The notes below the pieces were generated by a model. That model was not told where the DNA came from and searched no databases. It saw nothing but the letters and a program-made list of their open reading frames with translations. From assembly GCF_013694095.1 (NCBI RefSeq), contig NZ_JACEFB010000002.1:434001-498000 (forward strand): 64,000 bases of DNA, read 5' to 3'. This DNA comes from Thermogemmata fonticola. Its GTDB lineage: Bacteria > Planctomycetota > Planctomycetia > Gemmatales > Gemmataceae. Positions 19,601-28,169 of this stretch are shown piece by piece (position 1 is the stretch's first letter; the number at the start of each line of letters is the position of its first letter). Position numbers and translations under genes: made by a program.

Positions 19601-20107
19601 ACTCTCCAGGACCGGCAGGCGCACCCCGTCGAGGGTTGCAGCGGTCAGTAAGCCCTTGCGGCCGCCCAGCAGCACGCTCGTTTGCGACGCCGTCGTCCGG
19701 AAGGAATTGCTCAGGCGCACCACCGCGACAGACTGCTCTCCGCGCTTTTCGATGCGTACACGAATGGCACACAGGCTTGGCGTGACTGGCTTGCGCGTCT
19801 GGGATTGCTTCCGCCGCTGTTCCAATTCGGCCAGCAGCTTCACGTACTCTTTCCAGGGTACACTGACGCGGTCGCTGCTGCCTTCATTGCCGACCCACAG
19901 CCAGGTCCCGTCCGGGAGGCGGATCGCCCCTTTGCCTTCCGCACTGGGGTTTTCGGAAGGTGTTCCGCTGGGGTTCTTCGTGGCAGGTACTTTGGCCGCC
20001 TTGCTGTCGGCGTCCTGAGCGGTCGTTGGCAGACCACTAGCTGCCAGGAGAACAGCAAGCAGGGCGGCTGCCACGGTTCGCACTGCGATCAGCCCGTTTC
20101 TGGTCAT
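16601..20107 (-). CDS. Giant secreted/membrane protein of unknown function (1168 aa)
   Basis: First gene of a two-gene operon with the 1502-residue protein. A signal peptide (about residues 1-30) precedes a small conserved-looking segment (LPDGTWLWVGNEG) and a helical region with VPWKEYVKLLAELEQRR. After that come about 850 beta-rich residues. The C-terminal region has three or four hydrophobic segments at about 1025-1110 (VLLSSSLFVFVYLVFL and following), then a short polar tail. The predicted layout is a large extracytoplasmic domain held by a C-terminal membrane bundle. No catalytic motif is recognised. Its beta-rich design and its membrane cluster are like those of the downstream protein, which may be a distant paralogue; I could not align them. 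Confidence 0.8.
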   Translation of the reverse strand: MTRNGLIAVRTVAAALLAVLLAASGLPTTAQDADSKAAKVPATKNPSGTPSENPSAEGKGAIRLPDGTWLWVGNEGSSDRVSVPWKEYVKLLAELEQRRKQSQTRKPVTPSLCAIRVRIEKRGEQSVAVVRLSNSFRTTASQTSVLLGGRKGLLTAATLDGVRLPVLESSEEGYLATVETAGEHTLVLDLETPITPRGGKGEVGFEIGLPRAAITTLQVESSGLDIPRLNLVTRWSDPSQPTRPPEVRRLNALDMRQLASPPGQSGGYPLGPVESLEVSWEPPARTPAADRVQTAEWDITVTFSDATVETIARVTLRGTARQWRIATPGNALLHAERPPGSAEIGPGLPPSLQRSGNKAEWLVEFPPGSAPADWVLVASVRTPRPRPEETGHRGPFSVGPFAALNVFRQTGTLRLIAGPYMRFAVRHGTDLRRQDAPGSDEERSTALFRLATGPTGNNLPTQPLATVEVHPLRGSLVLTPHYHATLKSNAWHIETKLKVEPVRREVEALVVEVPPEWRGVEAGPPDIVEGIQSEAPSAPAGFWQALAHRIGYDPRVPLIIRLANTYKQPVQITLTAHLPLSQPVQESLLPLPRFPGAAIAQTQLQISVPEDLQVQGQYREWIGGRAAATGGVLQPIPRNGSKTGSSSQLQATSEQPIAAVQVQWKPYRPDLAAESRAEITLTERQILIQQTVRLRTSETLPRSVHLQGSNSVAGMSAIPALEAAGPGQWRWTLPSESREAILTLEYALPRLPEQSRLPIHLFRVVEATRGEHLVRLWSATAAPEVVQVRSLPWRDRPLEALADRAVWPLRVLSAPQEETLLELEVEPRQDLAVTVWAERGLIQVWAGEDASLRYRARFRLRRWLTRSLTLELPAATTLSTEFLLDGRRVEPLAYRRTEQGTTLYQIPLPAYRLASRLLLEVRYVLSSESRWRMELVPPVLASTAWDGPTWWRVTLAGGPFPWLQGPFQPRWQWSWQSTGIALAAWPETELEHWLMGDAASGGSRGTSNNGEGEADSFSGQQALPASFTLWRLPRWPVLLSSSLFVFVYLVFLARLPSAKRTGGLIATLLLLATWLTFAPYSLLQLFAAGQFGLYTAAATGLIILAQRWYRQRQILYLPGFSRETASYVPAHDSKVPLLPAGSRRGPISGNSTPAGRLGAAPSTPSGSH

Positions 20108-20496
20108 GTTCGCTCCCGATGTCTCACTGGGGGAGCCGTGATTTCACTTTGGGAGCAACGCTGCTATTTCCGCCGCTGTTACCATCATAGCGTCAATCGA
20201 TTCCCGGTGTTTGGCCCGATGGGGGGAAAACTCTCCTCGGCTGCCGCAGGTCCTTTTCCAATAGTATCCCTTATAACAGCAATTCGGGCCACTGTTTCTC
20301 CTGGCTCCCCCTGCGACGCGCCCTTTTTCGGCCCTCCCCTAAATGTGGCTCCCTCCGTTTCCAGTCTCCAATCCGGGCGTTTTTCCGCTATGGCCCATCA
20401 TTGGCTTTGATGTTCGACCTCGCTCGGATTATCTCCTTCTGGTGTGGGCCAGCGTTCGTCACTACTCGGTGCACGCCAATGCTCATCCCCTTCCCG
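20108..20496. other. 389-base intergenic region
   Basis: Lies between the start of the giant-protein operon and the end of the GT87 gene, both on the minus strand. Apart from the weak promoter candidate for the giant operon I see no gene, repeat or clear terminator. Confidence 0.6.
20270..20298 (-). promoter_or_regulatory. Possible promoter of the giant-protein operon
   Basis: On the minus strand there is GAAACA (20293-20298), a 17-base spacer and TATAAG (20270-20275), about 160 bases before the start codon at 20107. The same GAAACA-17-TATAA pattern occurs before the sigma factor gene ending at 48041. The -35 match to the standard consensus is poor. Confidence 0.25.
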
Positions 20497-21885
20497 CTAC
20501 AGGCCAGAACGGACCCGATCCAGGCTGGAGCGGAGTAGGAGGGCGATGGCGGCGGCCAAAATCACGAAAGCTGCTGTGTGGCTGCCGTACACCAAGGCCA
20601 GGTCCTGGACGCGCCGACCGCATAGGCCCGGCACCACCATCAGCAAGAAAGCTGTCAGCATACTTCCGAGGATGAAACGCCTTAGTCGCGGGGAGGTTCC
20701 CGGAAGGGCCAGCGCTGTGACTAAGGCGATTCCCGGAAAGATCAAAGTCACGGCGTGATGCTTCCAGGTCCTCTCGCTCAGGAGTAACATGCCCAGGACG
20801 ATCCAGGCATATTCCGCTCCGCGCCGCCAGCCATGGCGTTCCCCTTCACAGGTCCGGCAGAGGTAAACCATCAGAACCAGAAACAGTATTCCCCAGGTTT
20901 TCGTCAGGACCCATGCAGCAGCGGGACTGAGATGCAGGACATTGTGGTACGCCGCTGGCACGGGGATGTCTCCTTCCTCGGCCGCCTGATAGCGAATAAA
21001 CGAGGGACTATCCGTCAACAGGCGGTAGGTCCAGCCCACGAGGGATTGATTGGGATGTTCCGAAGTCACCTCTCCCTTGAGGAGGGGGCGTTCGATCATA
21101 AGCCGGTACCAATCGGCTAGCAGTTGCGTATTCCGTTCCCAGCCGAAGATGGCGGACGGCACCAGGAACCACCACACGATCAACCCCGCAGCGGTCGCGA
21201 GCAGAATGCGCCAGGAGCGCTTCCAGAGGAAATAGGGGACGAACAACAGCGGTGTCAGCTTGCAGGCAATGGCCAGCGAGAGGAGCGCTCCGGCGGCGGT
21301 GTCCCACTGGCGGCGCAGGCTTTCGAGCGAACCGGCGAGAAGGAAGAGAATGAAGATGTTGACGTTGTTGTGGGTCAGATCGCCGATGAGGGCTGGCAAG
21401 GCGATGGCCACGCCCACGATCTGCCCGGCTAAGGAGAGAGGCGGCGGTGCCATCAGACCTAGGCACCAGCGGATGGCCAGGAGCGCCAGGGCCGCCTTGA
21501 CATACAACCACAACAAGGCCCCCGTCAGCGGCGGTAGCGCTGCGAAGGGCCACAACAGGATCGCCATGATCGGCGGATTGGGATACTCCTGCCGCCCCAC
21601 GTAGATATTCTCCCCGGCGTACAGCTCATGGAGCATCCCCCGCCAGCGCAGGAAGGCGGAGCGTGTCTGGCGGCCCGCCTCATCAGGCGTGAGAACCTTG
21701 TGGTAATACTGCACCGAGATGATCGCCAAGCCCGCAAGCAGAGCTAGTGCCACTCCGAGGCGCTCGCGCCGCGCCACGGAGGGGACTTGGGCGGCTCCTT
21801 GCCAAAACTCCCGGCATTCCAAACGCGATCCGATCCATCGGAAAGCAAATCGGAGGAAAGCAAATCGAAAAGGCAGAAGTTTCAT
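20497..21885 (-). CDS. Glycosyltransferase family 87-type integral membrane protein
   Basis: 462 residues from the ATG at 21885, preferred over 21903 because AAGGA lies just upstream. There are about ten hydrophobic segments spread across the protein. The first loop after TM1 has the acidic/aromatic pattern expected for lipid-linked-sugar transferases (YAGENIYVGRQEYPNPPIMAILLWPF is split across this loop and TM2). A conserved HNNVNIF and CKLTPLLFVPYFL follow. GT87 (DUF2029) enzymes transfer sugars, mannose in actinobacteria, from polyprenyl phosphate at the membrane. The donor and acceptor here are unknown. The N-terminus contains a small internal duplication (FRFAFLRFAF) from a 15-base direct repeat. 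Confidence 0.82.
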   Translation of the reverse strand: MKLLPFRFAFLRFAFRWIGSRLECREFWQGAAQVPSVARRERLGVALALLAGLAIISVQYYHKVLTPDEAGRQTRSAFLRWRGMLHELYAGENIYVGRQEYPNPPIMAILLWPFAALPPLTGALLWLYVKAALALLAIRWCLGLMAPPPLSLAGQIVGVAIALPALIGDLTHNNVNIFILFLLAGSLESLRRQWDTAAGALLSLAIACKLTPLLFVPYFLWKRSWRILLATAAGLIVWWFLVPSAIFGWERNTQLLADWYRLMIERPLLKGEVTSEHPNQSLVGWTYRLLTDSPSFIRYQAAEEGDIPVPAAYHNVLHLSPAAAWVLTKTWGILFLVLMVYLCRTCEGERHGWRRGAEYAWIVLGMLLLSERTWKHHAVTLIFPGIALVTALALPGTSPRLRRFILGSMLTAFLLMVVPGLCGRRVQDLALVYGSHTAAFVILAAAIALLLRSSLDRVRSGL

Positions 21886-22077
21886 GACAGCATCCTTGCT
21901 CATTCGTCCGGTTTACTTCCGCTCGACCGGGAGGCCGATGAACCGCCTGTGCTCCGCTGTTGCGACTATTGCGGCTCCCTCCGCCCGATCAGGTGCCGCC
22001 GCTCCGTCTTCCCCTTCAGCGAGGCCCGTCTTCTCCCTTAGGAAGGCCCGCTCACATCTCCGTAAATCATGGGAGGA

Positions 22078-22407
22078 CTAACTCAGCGGCTCGACCGTGA
22101 CCTGGAGCGGCTGGGCGCCCCGGTGGACCTGTTCGGGGTCTGGACCGCAAGCCCGAATCTGGTCCGCTTTCAGCTCCGCCACCTCCAGAGGGCCAATCCA
22201 AACCGTGGACCGCCCTTTGTGGTGGGCCTCCAGCATCAAAGCCACGCATCGAGGCCAAGAGTAGCCGAAAACCTTGCGCAGCACCCCGACGACGAATTCC
22301 ATCGTGTTGAGATCGTCATTGTGAAGCACGACGGCATAGGGCGGATGCCGCTGGGTGGTTGTTTCTGGTTCGGTATGTGGTATGGTGGAAGGTAGGGGCA
22401 TGGTCAT
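22078..22407 (-). CDS. clpS: ClpS, adaptor for the ATP-dependent Clp protease
   Basis: 109 residues from the ATG at 22407 (a second ATG is two codons later). ClpS binds proteins with N-degron ends and passes them to ClpA or ClpC. The binding pocket motifs are present: HNDDLNTMEFV (Asn30, Asp31, Asp32) and AHHKGRS around residues 61-67. The length is typical. No clp protease gene is adjacent. A TATAAT-bearing promoter candidate lies about 115 bases upstream. Confidence 0.93.
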   Translation of the reverse strand: MTMPLPSTIPHTEPETTTQRHPPYAVVLHNDDLNTMEFVVGVLRKVFGYSWPRCVALMLEAHHKGRSTVWIGPLEVAELKADQIRACGPDPEQVHRGAQPLQVTVEPLS

Positions 22408-23021
22408 AAGGTCTACCGTGCTTTCCAGTTGCGGGTCCCTTGGAAACCGAGTCTGCCGCCGTCTTGTGGGCTGTCCCTTGCGTGAAGAGCAGGAACTGCT
22501 CTGTTTCGCGGCGCCCCCCATTATAAATCCCGGCGGTCTGGAAGCAATCGGGTCTTGGAGGGTGAGGGCGGGGTGGTGAGGAAGGCCTGGCTGTGGCGGG
22601 GTATTGGGTATAGCGTGGCCAACGGGCCGGGAATCGGTGAAGGTGACGCGCCAAGGCCTGGGGTAGACTTAAGAGCTAAAAGCAGGGACTAAAACATACA
22701 AGGGCCTGGGCCAAAGGCGGGAAAGGCCGCAGGGCTAAGAATTGGGGAAAAAGCCACGAAGGAGCGGGTGAGATGATGAATGTTGTCAGTCGGGTGGGAG
22801 AGGAGTCATCTCCTTTTGAGCAGACGGCAGGCGTTTGAGCCGACGACCGATGAGGGACTTTAGCGGGCCACGGAAGCCTTGCAGCGGCGGCAGAGCCAGT
22901 ACCTCTGTAACAGGTGCTTGCCGCGGAGGTAGCGAATCGATTAGCATGCCGCCAAAGCAGATGGGCGGGAAGTTTTTCCAATCCATGGCGGACGATCACT
23001 CGTCAGACAGGTAGAGAGATC
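22408..23021. other. 614-base intergenic region between divergent clpS and ECF sigma genes
   Basis: Contains the clpS promoter candidate and presumably the sigma gene promoter. A 66-codon open frame on the minus strand (22786-22986) has no recognised similarity and no convincing ribosome site, so it is not called. No repeats or RNA gene were recognised. Confidence 0.6.
22520..22547 (-). promoter_or_regulatory. Probable clpS promoter
   Basis: On the minus strand: TTGCTT (22542-22547), a 16-base spacer and a perfect TATAAT (22520-22525). Confidence 0.45.
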
Positions 23022-23633
23022 ATGGCCAATACCGGCGTGATTCCGAAGGTCCGAGCGGGTAGCGGTCCGGATAGCGCCGCAGCCGTGGCAAACGTGACGG
23101 ACTTGCCTGACCCTCCCAGCCCTGAGGACGCGTTGGTGGGCCTGTTCCAAAAGGTCCGGGATGAGTTGCTCAGCACCCTGATGTACCTGTTGGGGAATCG
23201 GGATGATGCCCAGGATGCGGCGCAGGAGGCGTTTCTGAAATGTTGGAGGAACCGCCATCAGGTGCACGAAATCCGGGATTTGCGGGCGTGGGTTTTCCGG
23301 GTCGCGCTCAACACGGCCAAAGATTATCAGCGCAGCGCCTGGCATCGCAAAACGCGACCGCTGCCGGAGGATGAAGTGATGCTGCCGGGATATGCGGACT
23401 GGGCCGGACAACATGTGGAGGATCAGGAAACTCTCGAACGCTTGCGCCGAGCCATCACGCACCTGCGCCCGGAGGAAAAGGAAGTCTTCCTCCTGCGCCA
23501 AAATGGCGAATTGACTTATGAGCAGATTGCGGAAATCCGGAATGTTCCTGTGGGCACGGTCAAGACGCAAATGCGCTCAGCCCTCATGAAGCTGCGGCAG
23601 GTGTTGAATCCGGAGGCGGGCCGCGGCGACTAG
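23022..23633 (+). CDS. ECF-type RNA polymerase sigma factor
   Basis: 203 residues from the ATG at 23022; the longer frame to 22914 has no start signal. Region 2 spans about residues 45-110 (LLGNRDDAQDAAQEAFLKCW, then the DNA-melting segment RAWVFRVALNTAKDY). Region 4 spans about 145-195 (LRPEEKEVFLLRQNGELTYE and VPVGTVKTQMRSALMKLR). There is no region 3, as expected for an extracytoplasmic-function sigma. An N-terminal extension of about 30 residues is unordered. It sits 90 bases before the ZAS-type anti-sigma-like gene on the same strand, so that protein is its likely partner. Confidence 0.92.
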   Translation: MANTGVIPKVRAGSGPDSAAAVANVTDLPDPPSPEDALVGLFQKVRDELLSTLMYLLGNRDDAQDAAQEAFLKCWRNRHQVHEIRDLRAWVFRVALNTAKDYQRSAWHRKTRPLPEDEVMLPGYADWAGQHVEDQETLERLRRAITHLRPEEKEVFLLRQNGELTYEQIAEIRNVPVGTVKTQMRSALMKLRQVLNPEAGRGD

Positions 23634-23723
23634 CCTCCGCCCGCGAGGACCCCGGCGTGATCTTTCCAGATAAAACCATCCGCCTTTCCCGGCTGGCTGA
23701 GCCGGTAGGGGGAGCCAGTAACC

Positions 23724-26700
23724 ATGATGACGTGCGAACGCTGTGAGCAGTTGCTGCTCGATTATCTTTACGGCCTGGTGGAGAGTACGGAAGCCGAGGC
23801 CCTGGAGGCGCACCTGCGCGCCTGTGCTTCGTGCGCTGCAGCGCGAGGCCGGATGGAGCATTTGCAGAAACTGCTGGCCGCCGCTGCCCGCGACCGTTTC
23901 CCCCATGTCCGCTTCGATCCGCCCCGCTTCCAGGAGTGTCCGGTTCCGCGGCCTGTTTCGCTCCGCCGTGCTCCCTCCCGGCCTTCGCATCCGGCTCGCT
24001 GGCTGGCTTGGGCCGTCGCCGCTGCCATTTGGCTGACAGGACCGCTACTTTTGCTGACCTGGAGCCATCACCGCCGCCAGCTCCAGACCGCCCAGGCGAA
24101 TTGGCAGGAAAGCCGCCAGTCCCTCATGGACATCGAAGGCCAGCTTCGACAGTATCAGCAGCAGCGCGAGCAACAACTGGCGGAAGCCCGCCGCCGCGTG
24201 GCTAGTGCGGAGCAATTGGCCCTTGGCTTACTGGATCGCTGGCTAGCCGAAAGCCGCAAGCTCCAACAAGCAGCGCCCGGTCCTATAGAAATCCACGGCC
24301 CCCCTCGACTCCAAGCGGGCGTTCCTAATCATCTGCTTCTCGTCTGGCGGGACACACGCCTGTCTGCCGGGGGACGCTTGCTCGCCGAGATTCGCGATCA
24401 GAACGATGCCGTCCTCTTCAGCCAACCTCTGGACCCGGAGCGTTCCGGCGAGCGGCAACTGCTGCGCATTCCCGCGCGACTCTGGAGGCAGGTGACGCCC
24501 CAGTCGGAGTTGTTCCTCGTTTTGGTCCGCGAGGATGAACGCACCCGTCATCGCAGCCCGATCCAGGAAAAAATTCGCCTGCAAGGGCCGTTGTATATCA
24601 CCTTCCTCACGACGGATCGCACTCGCTATCGTCCGGGAGAGACGTTGTATTTCCGCTCCCTAACCCTGGATCGGGTGCATTTTCAGCCGCCGCCGCGAGA
24701 ACAGTTTCTGGTCTATGCCCTCAAAGACCAGCATGGCCGGATTGTGTCTGGGCTGACGCAATCGGGGACCACGTCGTTGGTGCGGGCGGAAAACGGCGGG
24801 CAGGTCGTGCCGGTGTCTGGCCCGGATGGCCAACCGCTCCGGGGTGTCGGTTGCGGCGCCTTTGTCCTGCCACTGGACCTGCCCGAGGGGGAGTATGTCC
24901 TCGAGGTGAGCGAGCAGAAACATCCGGCAGGCTATGGCCCCCAAGCCGTTTTGCCGGCCCGTTGTACCGTGCGGATCGAACGGGGGCCGATGGAACAGCT
25001 CGCCAAACGTTTAGATTTCCTCGCCCCGACTTTCCGACCGGGTACGTGGGTTGAGGCCCAAGCCCTGGCCCACTTCCGCGGCCAGCCTGCAGCGAAATGG
25101 AAGGTGGAAGCAGATGCCACGGTGGATGGACATTCGGTCTCGGTGGAATTGACGCCCCACGGACATACCGACGAGCAGGGACTAGTCCGCCTCCGTTTCC
25201 CTCTGCCGCCAGAAGAGCGCTTGCCGCGAGGCGATGTGCGCTTGCAGGTCATCTTTCACACTCCTCAAGGACCGGAGCGAATCGCGCGAGCCGTGCCTGT
25301 CGCCGGTAAGCAGGTGGTCGTCGAGTTTTTCCCGGAAGGGGGACATCTGGTTGCAGGCGTCCCAAGCCGCGTCTATTTCCGAGCTACAACACCGGCCGGC
25401 CTGCCCGTGGATATCAGCGGCTTCATTACCGATGGCCAGAAGACCTTAGCCCACGTCAAAACCCTCCGAGACGCGGACCAGCCGGGTGTTAATCGCGGCT
25501 TAGGCCAGTTTACCTTTACACCAGAATTGGGCCGTCACTACTGGCTCCACCTCACGGAGCCATCTCACCTGAGCGCCCCCCTATTACCCGAAAGCTGGCG
25601 CCGCCAAGCGTCCCCCGCTTCGGTCGCTCTCGTCGGCGTCGCGGGGACTCTGAGCGCTTCCCGCGGCTTTCTGCTTCCCGCGCCCCAACCTTCGGGGGTG
25701 GTGATGCAGGTGCCGCAGCCGGTGACACAGGTAGGGGAGCCAATCCGCGTGCGGCTTTATGCCGTCGGCAAACCGCAGCGCCGGATCGTGGTGGGAGCTT
25801 ACGTTCGTGGCGCCCTGCTGGAAACCCGAACGGTGACGCTGGCCAACGGGCGCTGGGAAGAAGTGGACCTTCTGAGCGATCCCCGCATCACCCTGGGAGG
25901 TGTGGTGCGCCTGACGGTCTATGAAGACTTGTCTCAAAGTGGTGCTGATGCTGATCTCCTCCCGATTGCAGAACGCCTGGTCTTCCGCCACGGCGGGCAG
26001 CGCTTGCAGATTCAGGCGGACATGCGCAAGCTGCCCGTGAAAGGGGCAACGGCTACTTCCCCCTCTGCCGCCGCTTTGCACCTATCGACCTATGACGAGA
26101 AGGGGCGGCCAACTCCGGCGATCCTCTATGCCGCGGTGGTCAACAGTGCGGATGCTCCTGGGCCACAGCAGCGGCTATTGACCACACATTTCCTCGTGGC
26201 CGGAGAAATCCAGTCTCCCGATGGACTGGAGTATGCCGACTTCCTGCTCAGCCAGCATCCCAAAGCGCCGGAGGTGCTGGACCTGGTGTTGGGTACCCAA
26301 GGCTGGCGCCGCTTCCGGGAATGGCCGGCCCCAAAGACAGCACTAGCCGCACCATTGGCTCCTGCCGCTCCCGCTGCTGCCATGCCGCCGATTTCAGACA
26401 AGATAGAGCGGCCTTGGTACGGCTCCTCGCCGGCCCTCATCACGCGACTCGGACCCACCCCGGAAGAGGCCCGCGAGCGGCTTATCGAACAGTACTGGCC
26501 CCGCTACGAACAAGCGATGCACCAATGGGAGCAAGCCCGCCAGCACCTTGCCGAATTGGAAAGCGACCCGCGCCAGCAGGCCATCCTTCAGCAATTCCAT
26601 CTGCGTGTTTTGTCCCAACAAGCGGCGACAGAGCAAGCCAGCTATCAGCAAGAAGCGGCGATGCAAATCTGGCAAGCGTGGCAACAGGCACGTCCTACCA

Positions 26701-28025
26701 TGCTAGCCCTCGGCATTTTCTTCACTCTCCTCTGCCTGGTCGCTGCCGTTCGCCGTTGGGGCGACCCCCTGCCTTGGGGAGTCAGCACCGCCGGACTGCT
26801 CTTCTCGGTCCTGGCAATGTGGTTCCTCCTCGATGGGGACAGAACTTTGCAAGGTGCGGCTCGTCCCCACGGCGATCCTCACGCCGCGACATCGGCTCAG
26901 CAGGTCGGCGAGAACAGGTTGCCCAAGTCCGCTGAGTCTGCTTTATCCACTCAGGGTGGGCAGTCTATGTTCCGTCTGAAGGAGTTGGGGCAATTCCCTC
27001 ACCCTGCTAATATTCCAAACCCTGCCGCTGCGCTTCCTAGCGTTGCTTCGACGTTACCCGAATTTTCCAACAGAACTCCAGGATCACTCCAGAATAAAAT
27101 GGAGTTGCCGCGAATAGACGCAGGGTCTCCCGCCCGGTCTGGCATCCTTGGCCCTGATAAAGACCGGACGGCTATGGAACTGGCTGGCCTGCCCCCGCCG
27201 AAGCAAGGAAGTTTTGGGAAAGCCCCAGCCGCACGCATTCCCCTGGATTGGGCACAGGAGCGAAACGAGGAAGCTCGGCGGCGCCAGAATGTTGGTTCCA
27301 CGGGAGGGGAACCAAACCTGCCCTATTCCGTCAGGCCGCCTCGATTTCCAGGACAACCACCCCCCTCTCCGGCTGCCTCGACGAATGTGCAAGCTGGACC
27401 CGTCTCACCGGGTGGAAGTGGCATTGGTGCGGCCTTGCCGGACCGTGGAGGCCCAGCAGAGCGGGAAATGACCGATCGCGCCCGCAAAGTTCAGGAGCAA
27501 ATCCAGGAGCTTAGCCGAAGTCTCGCCCAAGCTGAGGCCCTCGCCCAGCGGCTGAACTATAACCGTGCCGAGTTGTTGCAACGGGCCTGGGAACTCAAGC
27601 AGACGAAGGAGGGGCCAGAGGCTCTCCGTTCCGAGCACGACTCAGTTCCCAGCAGGCTAAAGTTAGAAACTGTGAGAACACCCTCGGCGAAAACGCGGCA
27701 ATCTTCGGAGCCTGACAACAAACAGGACGAGGCGAATCAACGGCAGAACTGGCAAGTGTTGGAGTTGCTTCCGCCAGCCGCTCCTCCCCTGGTGGTCCGG
27801 GAATACGCCCCAGCGTTACCCCTGCCCGACTCACACCAGTCTGGAGACACCCTCCTGTGGATGCCCGTGATCATTGTCCCTGAAAGCGGCCAAGTGCAAC
27901 TGCCACACGTCCTGGGAACGGCGCAGGGAGGGTATGACCTCATTGTGGCCGGCCATACCCAAGACGGTCGGCTGGGAGCAATCCGGACGCCGCTGTCGCA
28001 GATTTCGCCTCAACCGAGCCGTTGA
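23724..28025 (+). CDS. Giant ZAS-type anti-sigma-like protein with alpha-2-macroglobulin (MG2) domains
   Basis: 1433 residues. The N-terminus has a zinc-finger anti-sigma signature with Cys4 or Cys7 plus His30-x3-Cys34-x2-Cys37 (HLRACASC). A transmembrane helix at about 94-114 is followed by a Gln-rich coiled coil (about 118-175). From about 285 an MG2-like macroglobulin domain begins (FLTTDRTRYRPGETLYFRSL), then further MG-like domains, including one near residue 535 with EFFPEGGHLVAGVPSRVYF. No thioester motif (CxEQ) is present. Two more hydrophobic segments lie at about 990-1036, followed by a 390-residue low-complexity C-terminal tail. It probably holds the ECF sigma inside the cell while the macroglobulin part lies outside. 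Partnership with the sigma is inferred from adjacency. Confidence 0.85.
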   Translation: MMTCERCEQLLLDYLYGLVESTEAEALEAHLRACASCAAARGRMEHLQKLLAAAARDRFPHVRFDPPRFQECPVPRPVSLRRAPSRPSHPARWLAWAVAAAIWLTGPLLLLTWSHHRRQLQTAQANWQESRQSLMDIEGQLRQYQQQREQQLAEARRRVASAEQLALGLLDRWLAESRKLQQAAPGPIEIHGPPRLQAGVPNHLLLVWRDTRLSAGGRLLAEIRDQNDAVLFSQPLDPERSGERQLLRIPARLWRQVTPQSELFLVLVREDERTRHRSPIQEKIRLQGPLYITFLTTDRTRYRPGETLYFRSLTLDRVHFQPPPREQFLVYALKDQHGRIVSGLTQSGTTSLVRAENGGQVVPVSGPDGQPLRGVGCGAFVLPLDLPEGEYVLEVSEQKHPAGYGPQAVLPARCTVRIERGPMEQLAKRLDFLAPTFRPGTWVEAQALAHFRGQPAAKWKVEADATVDGHSVSVELTPHGHTDEQGLVRLRFPLPPEERLPRGDVRLQVIFHTPQGPERIARAVPVAGKQVVVEFFPEGGHLVAGVPSRVYFRATTPAGLPVDISGFITDGQKTLAHVKTLRDADQPGVNRGLGQFTFTPELGRHYWLHLTEPSHLSAPLLPESWRRQASPASVALVGVAGTLSASRGFLLPAPQPSGVVMQVPQPVTQVGEPIRVRLYAVGKPQRRIVVGAYVRGALLETRTVTLANGRWEEVDLLSDPRITLGGVVRLTVYEDLSQSGADADLLPIAERLVFRHGGQRLQIQADMRKLPVKGATATSPSAAALHLSTYDEKGRPTPAILYAAVVNSADAPGPQQRLLTTHFLVAGEIQSPDGLEYADFLLSQHPKAPEVLDLVLGTQGWRRFREWPAPKTALAAPLAPAAPAAAMPPISDKIERPWYGSSPALITRLGPTPEEARERLIEQYWPRYEQAMHQWEQARQHLAELESDPRQQAILQQFHLRVLSQQAATEQASYQQEAAMQIWQAWQQARPTMLALGIFFTLLCLVAAVRRWGDPLPWGVSTAGLLFSVLAMWFLLDGDRTLQGAARPHGDPHAATSAQQVGENRLPKSAESALSTQGGQSMFRLKELGQFPHPANIPNPAAALPSVASTLPEFSNRTPGSLQNKMELPRIDAGSPARSGILGPDKDRTAMELAGLPPPKQGSFGKAPAARIPLDWAQERNEEARRRQNVGSTGGEPNLPYSVRPPRFPGQPPPSPAASTNVQAGPVSPGGSGIGAALPDRGGPAEREMTDRARKVQEQIQELSRSLAQAEALAQRLNYNRAELLQRAWELKQTKEGPEALRSEHDSVPSRLKLETVRTPSAKTRQSSEPDNKQDEANQRQNWQVLELLPPAAPPLVVREYAPALPLPDSHQSGDTLLWMPVIIVPESGQVQLPHVLGTAQGGYDLIVAGHTQDGRLGAIRTPLSQISPQPSR

Positions 28026-28169
28026 CGCCGCCGCGGATGCCGCCTGCACGTTTTCTGCTGATCCCGCCGATGGCGCCGCTAGGATCGGCCTTGCCCCTCC
28101 CATTTCCTTACTGTCCCGGTGCAATGCGCCCCGCTTTCTGGCCGATAGGCGCCATCAGGGGTACTACGC

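Noticed and set aside
22786-22986. 66-codon minus-strand open frame before the ECF sigma gene
   Set aside because: No similarity or good start signal; left as unexplained intergenic sequence.
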